Shown: positions 47,746 through 58,900 of the stretch, piece by piece | How positions within the stretch are numbered: the stretch's first letter is position 1 | Layout: each line of letters starts with the position of its first letter | Assembly: GCA_013400975.1 (NCBI GenBank) | Contig: WBMZ01003070.1 | Location: 91,182-155,181, forward strand | Reading direction: 5' to 3' | Length of the DNA: 64,000 bases | Source of the DNA: Atrichornis clamosus | Taxonomy: Eukaryota; Chordata; Aves; Passeriformes; Menuridae | The notes under the pieces: generated by a model | The model's input: the letters and a program-made list of their open reading frames with translations, nothing else | What the model was told of the DNA's origin: nothing | The model's database searches: none | Program-made: the position numbers and the translations under genes

Positions 47746-48640
47746 CCTACTGTGGACAGTTCATCCTTCTCCAGTCCCTGCCTTTGCTGTGTGACTCTGG
47801 CAGTGACTGGAGCACTCCCTGGTGAGCACTAAGGCACAAACGTCACTGAGAACTTCAGCCTTCTCCACATCCTGGTTAACCAGGTGTCCCCTTTCCTTCT
47901 GGAGGGCCCACATTTTCCCTTTTATCACCAACATACCTATAGAAGCTTTTTGGTTTCCCTTGACATCCCTGGCCAGATTTATCAGGGCTTCAGGTTTCCT
48001 AACCTGGTCCCTGGCTGCTCAGACAATCCCTCTGTATTTCTCCCAGGCTGCCTGTCCTTGCTTCCACCCTCTGGAGGCTTCCTTTCTGAGTTTGGGTCTG
48101 TCAGGAGCTCCTTGTTCATCCTCACAGGCCTCCTGGCGTTTTCCAGCTTCCTCTTCCTTGGGACGGGCTGCTCCTGAGCTTGGAGGTGATCCTTGAATAT
48201 CAACCAGCTCTCCTGGGTTCCTCTTCCTCCAGGGCTTTATCCCATGGGACTTGACCAAGCAGATGTCTGAGGAGGCCAAACTGCTCTGCTGAAGCCCCAG
48301 ACTCAGTGTGTGCCCTCCTCGCTGCCCTGAGGATCCCAAACTCCACCATTCCACATTCCCTCAGCCCAGGCTGCCCTTGGGCTTCTCATTCCCACCAGGT
48401 CCTCCTTGTTGGTGAGCACAAGGCCCAGCACAGCCCCTCTCCTTGCTGGCTCCTCTCTCACTTGGAGAAGTAATTTATCATCAATGCATTCCAGAACCTC
48501 CTGGATCGATTGCTCTGTGGTGTCATCCCTCCAAAGGATGGTGGGGTGGTTGAAGCCCCCATGAGGAGCAGGGTTGTGAACATGACACTGTCCAGAGCCT
48601 CATCTGATGGGTCTTCCTGGTACAGACCCACCTAAAAGCC
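47746..48640 (-). mobile_element. CR1 LINE ORF2 fragment (right half of the split element)
   Basis: Resumes the antisense CR1 directly after the insertion: TACTGTGGACAGTTCATCCT, CTTGACATCCCTGGCCAGAT, then GAGCTCCTTGTTCATCC and CCAGGGCTTTATCCCATGGG. This is the upstream part of ORF2, towards the endonuclease. Confidence 0.88.
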
Positions 48641-48689
48641 ACCCTCCTTGGCTTCCTAGGCAGCACCCAGCAATGCCCATATCTGGGCC

Positions 48690-48778
48690 AGTGGTGGATT
48701 TGGCTGCATCAGGTTTATGGTTGGACTTGATGATCCTGAGGGTCTTTTCCAACCGATCCAATGGTTCTGTAAGTGTCT
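48690..48778 (+). mobile_element. CR1 LINE tail fragment
   Basis: CCAGTGGTGGATTTGGC through GACTTGATGATCCTGAGGGT and CCAATGGTTCTG. Abuts the end of the split antisense element. Confidence 0.8.
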
Positions 48779-50544
48779 GGGACAGAGCTCTGTGAGGTGC
48801 TGTGCTGGGTCTCCAGTAACACCAGTGACAGGGACTCTAAGGCATCAGGTTTGGCTGATGTTGGCAACTGGCCCAGCCCCATCTTTGCTTCCCAATCTAT
48901 TCTGTCCAGCACTCACTGCCACCTCCTAAAAGGTCTTCCACTGGTTCTTCTTGAGTATTGCTTGAAGTAACAGCTTTAATTCATATCCTAAATCCATGAT
49001 CTCATATGTACTTGGCACAGCAGTCCCAGTGTGTGACACTTCCTGCCAGCCCAGGCTGCACTCGGGGACCTTCTCTCCTGGGGCCACAGCCAGCATGGTC
49101 AGAACTCTTGTTCTTGTCACAGACTTTTCTTTGATCTTGGGAGTTCAAGGACGAACAGGGCAGAAAAATCCAATCTGTGGTGCAGATGATGAGTCTGAAT
49201 GAGGAGCAGCACCAATAGACTCAAGGTCCTTGGCTGTTGGAAGCCCCTCTGCTCCTCTTGACACCACTTTCCCCCACTGGCACATCAAGAGGCTTCTCTT
49301 GGCTCTCCAACCTTGCACTGAGGTTGTCCAAGGAAGATCTTTCTCTTCCAGGCTTGGCTTTGCTTTGTTTTTCTGAACTGCACCAGGTGTTTTCCATCAC
49401 TACATCAGACACAGCCCATTCACTTCCACCAAAATCCTGGTCACATTTCTTCAAAATTTTGCAGTGAGGATTCTTCTCCCAATTTTCAGTATTTTATCAT
49501 TGTCTCCATGAAAAACTCAGGTGAATGGACCACTTTGTTAGGGTAGGAGAGGTTCTGGGAGGAAGATGGTGCATTGCTGAATGTCAGAGCTGGAACTCTC
49601 CAGCAAAAGGGGAGGATAAGAGAACTTGGCTTCAATTTTTTTGGAGATCATTGGCAAAGAGGAAAGACATTTGTTAGAGGACAGTAAGTGAGCAATGCGT
49701 GTTGACAGAGTATCTACCAGGTGACTGCAGCACCAGACCAAGGCTACCATCTTCTTCCTGATTCCCACCTCATCACATCAGGTGGGATGAAGTCAAAGTT
49801 CTTCACAGCGGTTCCATGTGGTGCCGTATTTGGGATTTTGAGGAGGCTGTTGATCACACACCTGTGTTTTGGGCAGAGCTCCCACATTTTCTTCTTCTCT
49901 CACTGTGCACCCCCTCAGTGGGCTCGGGCTGGACATGAAGTTGGGAGTGGACAAGATGCTGGGGATGGACACAGCCAGGACAGTCTTCCCAGACTGATCA
50001 AAGGGATATCCCATGCCACAGGAGGTCATGTTCAACAAATAAAAGCTCTATGAAAGGAGGAGGATGGAGGAACATTCCTGGTCACAGGATTTGTCTTCCC
50101 AAGTGAACACTGTGCACACAGAGACCCTGGAAATGGCCAATCTTCTGCTTTCTGACAGGACATGGTGACTGAATTCCTGATTTTGCTTTTCCTGCAGGCA
50201 GCTTTTGCTTGACCTGTTAAACTGTCTTTATCTCCACCCACAAGTCCATCCTTCCAGTCTCCCCCATCCCAGGAAGGGAGCGAGTGAGCGGGTGGGTGCC
50301 TAGGAGATGGCCACACACAACCCACCACACCCACAGACCTGCAGGGAATATTCACAAAAAAATGACTGGTTCCTCACCATGGCTTATATTTGACAGGCTG
50401 GTTGTAGAAGTCATCCTTGCTGGTATCACTGGCTTCTCAAAACCCGTATTTTCCCCTAAATTCTGCGAAATTATCCCCTCTGCTTGCACACTTACCAATA
50501 CAGGTCACACAGCTGTGCACACCTGCAAGATGCAGGTCAGTAGT

Positions 50545-50615
50545 CAGAATTACAGAACATCCTGAGTTGGAAGGGACCCACAGGGATCATCAAGTCCAAC
50601 TCCAGGTCCTTTCTT
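50545..50615 (-). mobile_element. CR1 LINE 3' terminal fragment
   Basis: AGAATTACAGAACATCCTGA followed by GTTGGAAGGGACCCACAGGG and ATCATCAAGTCCAACTCC. Same subfamily as 28455-28724. Confidence 0.82.
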
Positions 50616-50927
50616 CGGGTGCTGTCTTCACATGCTCCCAGCTGTCCCTGCTGGGGCTGCAGGAGGCCCAATTCAGGCACATCTTTCTCTCATCAGCCCT
50701 TGATTAGGTGTCTGCTTCCCTGTGCTGAACTATGGGATTTCTGCCCCAAAACACTCACTCCATATACAGTGAGCCCATGGATGTCCCTGGTACCGCCCTG
50801 ACTTGCTTGTTCCACCACACCTCCCTCCTACAGAGCAATCTCAGTCACTGAGGAATTTTTTTCCATTATTCACCTTCCTTCCTCACCCATCACTGCGGGT
50901 CTGGTCTATCACTTTGGTCTATCCCTA

Positions 50928-51083
50928 GCTCTCCCCATCCCTGGAAGTGTCCAAGGCCAGGCTGGATGGGGCTTGGAGCAACCTGGGGTAGTGGAAGGTG
51001 TCCCTGCCCATGGCAGGGGGTGGACTGAGATGAGATTTAAGGTCCCTTCCACCCCAAACCCTTCTCTGATTCTGTGATTCTTC
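50928..51083 (+). mobile_element. CR1 LINE 3' fragment with tail
   Basis: CCTGGAAGTGTCCAAGGCCA to CTCTGATTCTGTGATTCTT. Confidence 0.9.
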
Positions 51084-52165
51084 AGAGCAGGGACTTCCTT
51101 TTTCTTCCCATGTATAAACCTCTCCTGCCTCTCCACTGGAATTTTTCACACTATCAAAACTTATATAAATAAGGAACATGGGGCTGAGAGAGTCTACTGA
51201 GCTCTCCAAGAAACATCCATCCTCCACCAAAACACTATAGATACACTGGGCATCCACAGGATAATGAATGACAACCCTGCAGATTAAAATTTGAATAAAA
51301 TAAAACAAGAACAAAAATAAGAACAATAACAGCCTCCCATGAACAGAAATCTGCAGTGGAGCTCTACAGATACTGGTGATGTTAAATATAACCGTAGATA
51401 CACAAAAAAACCCCAATGGCAAATTCTGCTGGCAAAAAAGGTTATTAATTCATGGAAGAGAAACTGAAGAACTGCAGAAGAAACCTGCAAGGATCAAAGA
51501 CATGGACAACAGAGGACAGGGAAAGGCATCCTTACACACACAATGGAGCATGGTGGGAAAATACACATGAAGATCTGTAAAACTTAGGATGTAAAGGCAG
51601 TCTGAGGGTACATCCCCTCTTACAAGGCAAACTAAGATACCATCAACTGAAGGTGGCAAGAGACACATTCAAACAACAACAAATTAAAAGACACTCATCA
51701 AGGATTGTTAAAGATACCACCCAGGGATAAAGAAATCTTTTAGCTTCAAAAACTTATTATTAACAGAATTCTGTTTAAAAAAAATACATCCCACCCCTCT
51801 AAAGCAACTCCACAACCAAATTTCCACATTGCACAGCTGGCCACGGCCTTATAAAGGCTCACAATAATGACAGGGAGAGCCATGAATCCAAACAACTGTC
51901 ACAGGGCTCCTCCTGCCTCTGTCTTCACGTCTGCAAGAGTTTTGTATAAATATCTGCATTGTTACTGCCTTAAATCTAATTCCCAGACCCCTTAAATAGC
52001 ATTTATTAACCACTGACCGTTGACCTTTTCTGAATTGACAGTTCTCAGAAATTCACCAAAGTTCTCATGCACATGAGGAAAACAAAGAAAAATATATCTA
52101 CAGCTGGGGTTTGCAAATTGCATTCAGTTTCTAAGAGCCAGGCCATGGAATTCCAAAGGGGTGAG

Positions 52166-52171
52166 TTTATT
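52166..52171 (-). terminator. LRIF1: Candidate LRIF1 poly(A) signal AATAAA
   Basis: TTTATT on the plus strand reads AATAAA on the LRIF1 strand, 282 nt after the stop. A second AATAAA lies at 52002-52007. Which is used cannot be decided here. Confidence 0.45.
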
Positions 52172-52452
52172 TGCTAGGACTAATACAGAAGTCCCTCGAT
52201 TCAAAATATGGGGAATATGCTGGTAAAAATGCCCTTTGTCTGTGCTCTTGGATCGTGTCCCAGAAGTAGAATTTGATGGTCCAAGTCTCCTATTTCTGGC
52301 ATTTAACAAAAACCTATGGTTCTCTAAACACACACATACTTAAACTTCACCAAGTCCTTCCATCTACCAGAAATATTCAGCTAAACAAGGGATTTCTCCC
52401 TGAGGTCACTGAAGAGGTGATGCATGAGGCGGGGATGTCCAGGGCAGGTGCC

Positions 52453-52920
52453 TCAGCTCTGCTGCATCTCCCGGCGCATTTCCTCCAGTGCCGCCTCCCG
52501 CTCGCGCAGGAGCTGCTTCAGCCGCTTGATCTTCTCATCCCGTATCGTCTCGTCCAGGTCCGGGGGAGCCACAGGGAAAGCATCATCTCGGAAAGAACCT
52601 TCCAGAGCTGAAGTCTCCTCTTCGGGAGTCACTGAAACCAAAATCCCTGTGTCAGTAAGGTCACTGTGCTGGGGGAATGTGTCCTGCTCCGAGGCCCTCC
52701 CTTGGGACGCTCCGATGGAGCCGCTGGGAACGCTTGGCTGTGGTGAGGCTGGTGCAGGTGAAACACTCCTGTTAAGTGCACTGGAACTCGAGCTGGTGAT
52801 TTCTAAACTGTGACTTGTGGCTGGTTTGACTGAAGTTCTCTTTCTCTTCCCACTGTCCAACAATGGTGAGGATTTTATTTTCCTTTTCCTAGTCAAATCC
52901 TCTTCAACAGCCACAATTAT
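52453..52920 (-). CDS. LRIF1: LRIF1 coding exon 4 and stop (residues 612-766)
   Basis: The acceptor GACTGTGCAG is followed by [16 protein letters not shown]. The exon carries the bipartite basic cluster, a Ser/Pro-rich linker, then [20 protein letters not shown] (human [20 protein letters not shown]) and a coiled coil ending MQQS. The stop codon is at 52455-52453. Confidence 0.96.
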   Translation of the reverse strand: [155 protein letters not shown]

Positions 52921-55900
52921 CTGCACAGTCAGAAACAGACAAAATTCGCTTCTGTTAAACTGGGCATCAGCTACACCATAACACCAAGTTCTCTAAGCAC
53001 AAATTACAAGTTATTTGTTGCAAGCTTTTTAGAATTACTGCCTGGAAGAAGTTTCTTTTAGCAAAAGAACATTTCTGTGTTTGGTATTTCTCTAGCAAAG
53101 ATTCCCAGTTAACAATTCCAGAACACTGAATTCCTTCCTTAGTCAACACTGCACATCTGCCTTTACTGGGTGTGCCCATCATCTCCTGTGGCTGCTTAAG
53201 TTCTTTAGTGCAAGACAAAAACTTTCTAATTTGATGGGAAAATTCAAAGTGTAGAAGAATTCTTCATGTCTACATTTCCAAAACCTCAATCAAAAGAGTA
53301 ATGTCCATTATCAGACCAAATTCGTCCCAGATGTTTTTTTAATTTGAATCGTGGAATCACATCCTGGTTTGAGTTGGAGAGACCTTAAATTCCATCCTGT
53401 TCCACCCCCTCCCATGGGCAGGGATACCTTCCACTAGATCAGGTAGCTCCAAGCCCAGTCCAACCTGGCCTTGGACACTTCCAGGGATGAGTTAATGTTA
53501 AGAGCAGCCATGGATCTGCTCAATTATTAGCACAGACTTAGTAAAACCTGAAAAAGCCCTTGATTGGGTTGAGTAGAATCACACAAAAGAAAATGTGGCT
53601 GAATGGGAAATACCTGGATGGATAAAATCCTTTCCATGCATTAACATGGAATTTCTTCCTTCCAGAAGCACCCAACCAATGACAAAGTTTGTAATGACAT
53701 TTGTAGCTCTAAAATTGGACAGATCCACAGGTGAATGTATTTTAACAAACCCATTCCTCTGCTTCTACCCACTGCACTGCTGGACAAACGTAACCATCTG
53801 CAGAAGGTTAAACATAAACCAGGATACAGAGGTCTGGTCCCTATTCCAACAAAGACCATTAGTGAGGTCAGGCTTCTCCAAAACATTTGTTGTTCAAATT
53901 TCCTCCAGTAGAGCCCAAAAACGAGGATAAAAATTCTTCAATGGTGCCCAAGTCGTAGAGAAATCCCAAACATGTTCCAGGAACAATTCTCACAGGGATC
54001 CCAACAATTCCTGACTTCCCTGGTGAATCCAGAGCTGCAAGGCTCCAAACACCCCCAGCTCTGTACTGACTAAACAGATGCTGCTTTCCAAGTGTGTTTA
54101 GCACTGAAAAATTCCCAGATACCTTTTCTGCTTTAACACATTCCCAGTGATGATTCGTTATTTCCACATCCAGTGAGGATGAACTGCAAGAATAATTTTT
54201 CCTTTGCACGCTGTCTCTTGAACAAACCCTTTCTTCTGGGTTCTCACAGGAGGCCCTTAAAGGTATTCTTGTAAGGTAAACTCTCTCGTCCTTAAAGAGA
54301 CCAAATTTTTTCCTTAATTCCAAGTATTGTTTCCAGTGTGGCTGCTCTTGGTGTTTGATTTGAATAACCTTTCCCGGTGAATCCATCTTTTCACACTGGA
54401 TCTGAAATACAGAAACAGTGAGAGAGCCATCAATCACTCTCTCACTCTCTTTTTCTCCACATATAAATAGATAAAATATATATATAAAATGTAGGTACTA
54501 GAAACACAGGTGAACATTCCTTTTGTCTGCCAAGAGCTACATCTAACACAGGTAACACTGAACACAGATAAGCCAATTTTGAGAAATGATATACAAATTA
54601 CTGTAGGTCTAACACTCATTATTTAACATCCCAAGTACATTGTGGAACATCAAGAAAATGTCCAGGCCAACCAGGAACCACAGAAACAAAGAAGCAATAA
54701 GAGAATCACCTGTTCTACTCCTTCAAAGTACCAAAGGAAGAGGAGGGAAGAGCAGGCAGCGTCTTCACTCTTTACAATCCAGGGGTTTGCAAATTTAGAG
54801 ACAAGAGCAGCAAATTTGCTGAGCTATTTCTCATCAAGGTTAAAAGCAGATGCAAATGCTGACACTTGGCATCACACAGCACTGAAGGAAATAAATGGTA
54901 TTTCAACCATTTTTCAGGTGAGGAACAATAAAAAAAACTAAGTCTGACAGTACGTTGCAATGATTAAATGTCTAAAAGTTGCAAAAATACACTCAGCTGA
55001 CATTTCTGTTCTGTCTGGACAACACAAACGAGTTTCAGAATCATTTTTCTCTCTGGAGGCAAATTCATCCCGGCCTCTGGAGCTACTGAAAATGTGACCC
55101 CCAATCCTGTGTGGGGAGTTTGTGGGATTGGAGCCTCAGGACCTTTAATGTATTTTCAACATTATGATGTTAAAAGAATATGTCAGTGCAGCCATTAAGG
55201 ATCTCAAGAGTTCCTTGTGCCTGACATGGACCCAGGAGTGAAGGAGGTGGATCCCTCCCCACCGGGGCAGGGGAGGAAGGAAAGGCAGTTCCTGCCCGTG
55301 GCTATTGCCTGGAGCTGACTGTGCCACACCAGAGCTGTCTCTGGAGGACAAACTCTGCTCTTCCAACTTGTTTTCCTCTTGTGAAGCTGCAAACTTCTCT
55401 TTCTCTGCCTTACAACACCCCTACAGCCCAAAGGTGCTGTGAGCACGTGGCATCAACGTTCAAGTAGCTCAAACCATGAAGAGCTTCCCTGAAGTTCAGC
55501 TATTGCTGACAATTTATCTCAGGAGGAAATCAAAAGCCACCTTCCTCTGCCTCTTTTTCTTCTATGCATTTCTCACTTGCACAATGCAATATTATTGAAA
55601 AAAAGGCCATTTATTGACTAGAACCAACTTTAGAGTAGCATTTCCAGGATACCTGGTTACAAAAATGTGTGAACTCGTCAAGAGCCATTTTATCCATCTA
55701 AAACTAGGACCACAGAACCATTGACTGCAGACTGAGGTCTATCATTTATTACCTTTGGCCAGTCTTCACTGACAGCACATTCCTGCTCAGCCTGAGGTAA
55801 CACAGCCCCTGCTGCCCTGGGGGAATGACTCGTGTCTTTGCCACTTTGCCACACACCCTCCAGCATCCCTGCTGCTGGGACTGGGATCACTCCGTTGGAC

Positions 55901-58900
55901 GGAACGCTCTCGGTGAAGGGCAGGCTCTCTCTCTGGATTACGGTGGCATTCTGCTGATTAGCACTTGGTGTCACCAGAGCTGCAGGTGTGGATTTTAAGT
56001 CATTTCTTAAGCCAAATGGGGATGAATTTTTGGAGTTTGTACATGGTTTTGAGTCTTTCTGAGACAGCACCACTCCTTTGCTTTTTGACAACACCAGATT
56101 CACCACTTCACTGGTTATTTTATTGACTTCAGCAGAATCAATTCGCTTGGGTGTCTCCTTTTTAAGTAAAGCATCAGAAGAGGCAGATGTTTGTTTGTCA
56201 GTCTGGGCTGACAGAACATCAGAGCCTCTTTTGGTCAACAAATAGACTTTCCCATTGTACATGACCAGAGCATTATCTTTTAAAGATGTGATTTTGGTTT
56301 GGCTTCCACCAGGACCATTAGAACAGAGCGGCAAAATATTTGCAGAGTTAACTTCTACATTCTTCGTGTCTGACAAAGTTTTCAGGATCTTGGAAGCCAC
56401 ATTGTTTGAAGACTTTACAGGGATAAGACAAGGTGCGAGAGGGGCAGTTTCTTGCACAATCCATTTCATGGGAGTTTGCTGGCGCTGCTGCCCCTCGGAA
56501 GTGATTGGTTCTGGAGAAGAACCAGATCCCTTTTGGGCAGCTGCCACTATCAGTGTCTTTGAAACTTCTGTGGCAGGTTTTGGGCAAAAGCTCTGCAAGG
56601 GCTTGGGCAGGACCTGGGAGGTTTTCACTGTGTTCACGGGTGACACATAAATCACCGTCGGTGTCTTCGTGCTGTCGGCTCCTCCTGACACATTGGTGGC
56701 TGCAGCTGCCAGGATTTTTTGCTGTATTGAAGGAGGCAAAAGAGACGCTGGGACAGATTTCACTTCTGCATCAGCTGGAATCTGGAGATGATGTCCAGAG
56801 GGCAGTGCTGGAGACTTGACAGTCACTGGGAGGGTTTTGGTGTTCACCACCATGTAGGTTGTGCTGCTCTGCTGGGAGGAGCTCGTGACGGCCACATTCT
56901 GCAGGGACACTCCATCCACGGCCATGCAGCCACTCTGGGCATTGGCAGCTGCTCTTGGAACCAAGCTTTCCTTTTCAGAACCTGCCCTGACACTGTCCTG
57001 CTTCTCTAATGTCCTCGTAAGAATAATCTTTCCAGAATTAGGAGGCTGGAAAACAGGTATCTTAACAGATGAAGGTGCAGCAGTATTGCCAAGCTGTGTC
57101 TTAAAAGCAAGATGCACTGGGCTAGAAATATTCGCGCTAGAGTTATTTGGCATGGCTGGAGACTGAACTACTGGCACAAAGCTTCCAGAAGGTTTAGAAA
57201 TGGGAAGCAATTTCAGAAGGTTTTTTCCATCTGGTCCCGTCGTCTGAACAACTCTGTACATACAGCCTGCAATGCTTAACAAAGAAAATGGAAAAGAGAG
57301 AAAAATGAAAGGCAGCGTAAGTGAACACAGCACAGGCACTTTAATTCATGAGCATCACTGAACTCTACACCCAGGGTTGAAGCAGATTAACTCCTGGAAA
57401 ATGCCTGAGCTAATCTTCAGAAGCTTGCTACTGACCTACCCAGGTCTGCATTTCAGACCATCACAGATTGTCTGAAAATAGTGCCCAACTTCTACACCCA
57501 GAATAGCAAGAAATGGCATCTGCTTCAGATTTAAAAATAAGTTAAAAGACCCCAGAAAACACCTCACATTATCCTCCTCTTCCCCTCACAGGGCCTTCCA
57601 TTCTGAAAATGTAACCATTTCCTCCTGATTTCCCAGAGAAGCCTTACTTTTCTGTTTCCCATCTCCCTGTCACTATTTATATTCCTCCTTAGTGCTATGA
57701 ACTATGAATTTCAGGAACACTTCAGGAAAATACAGGCAGAGTAGTTGCATGGCAAGATGGAAGCAGAAGGTACTTCAGACACAAGCAAGGAATTTGGAAG
57801 CAGGGTACATTTCCTCTGTGGAGCAGAATGTAGGTACCTCCTGTGCCTCCATGGCACCTGCCCAGCCATTCTCAAGGCAGACACAGACCATAGAGGTGGT
57901 TCATCCTCAAAGAGATGAGAAACCCTCAAAAGCTACAGGATTATAAACACTTTTGAGAACAGAAGTCTAAGTCTAGGAAGGAAAAGGCTTCAAAACCAAG
58001 GAGGAATACACGGAACCACCACCAGGGACATCTGGAGAGAAAATAAGAGATTTAGAGATTTCTTGCAGGTGAAGGTAAGAAGTCACTAACAGAGAGACGG
58101 ATCTTGTCAAAACAAAAGTTAGTTGTGACTGCTCCAAATGCCAAGATTTTTTGAATCCCTGGCAGGACAGAGAACCTTTCCCACTCCAGGGAAGTTTGCC
58201 CAATGTAGGCTTCTTCCCCAAATAATTCCTGGACTCTGAGCAGAACAATCTACTGCCCAAAGCACTGCAGAGAGACGTGTGGGCAAACAGAGCTGCCCTC
58301 ACTGGGAAAGAAGAAACCAAATCACTGGAAGTTTTTCCTGACAGAACAATTAAAAGGCAGAGCTGCCAACTCCAGCTAGAGTCACCAAGAGCAGCAGCTC
58401 TGTCCCACTGACTTCCTACGCCACTAAACGTCATGAGAACATGGACACAGAAGCAGTTCCCAATCCCCTCCCAGTGACATCAGTGCTGTGTTCTGCTTTC
58501 TGTCAGGTAGTTTTGAAATGGGCATTTTTTCTGCCATTTTGGGCTTCCAACCCATCTTGGGGCAGTGCCTGGGAGAGCTCAATCCTGTGTCCCACCCCTG
58601 TGCCTGCTCAGGAGTCAGCCAAGCCTTTGCCTTTTCCCATCAAGTGGGAAGTCACAGGAAAGCTCTTCACTCCCAGAGCAGGACAGTTCCTGCTGGGGGT
58701 TCCCCTGGGGCTGACACAAACACCCCACTGTTGTCTGCTCAACACACAAAGGTGTTGGACACGCAGAGCTTTTCTTGGAATTAACTCCCATACCCAATGT
58801 TTTGGTATGATGCATCATTTCTGGGCACAATGTGTGAAAAAGGAGATTTTTACATGAGGTACCAGTGTAGTGGGCAGGAAATTCTGCAGTACTTTTGTTT

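Larger units (their letters stand above)
42552..52165. other. DRAM2-LRIF1 intergenic region
   Basis: The two genes converge across about 9.6 kb. Much of 44.3-48.8 kb is CR1. Unique-looking stretches at 42.96-44.33, 48.78-50.54 and 51.09-52.16 kb hold only short open frames without a recognisable family, and no RNA gene was recognised. Confidence 0.65.

Noticed and set aside
45270..48640. Possible endogenous retrovirus because of reverse transcriptase motifs
   Set aside because: The motifs, 3' tails and lack of LTRs fit CR1 LINEs.
53868..54122. Extension of LRIF1 exon 3 through the open frame to 53868
   Set aside because: The extension has no similarity to LRIF1, and the AAG|GTATCT donor joins exon 4 in phase, giving a total length close to human.
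56255..56650. 131-codon plus-strand open frame inside LRIF1 exon 2
   Set aside because: Antisense shadow; the minus-strand frame has clear LRIF1 homology.
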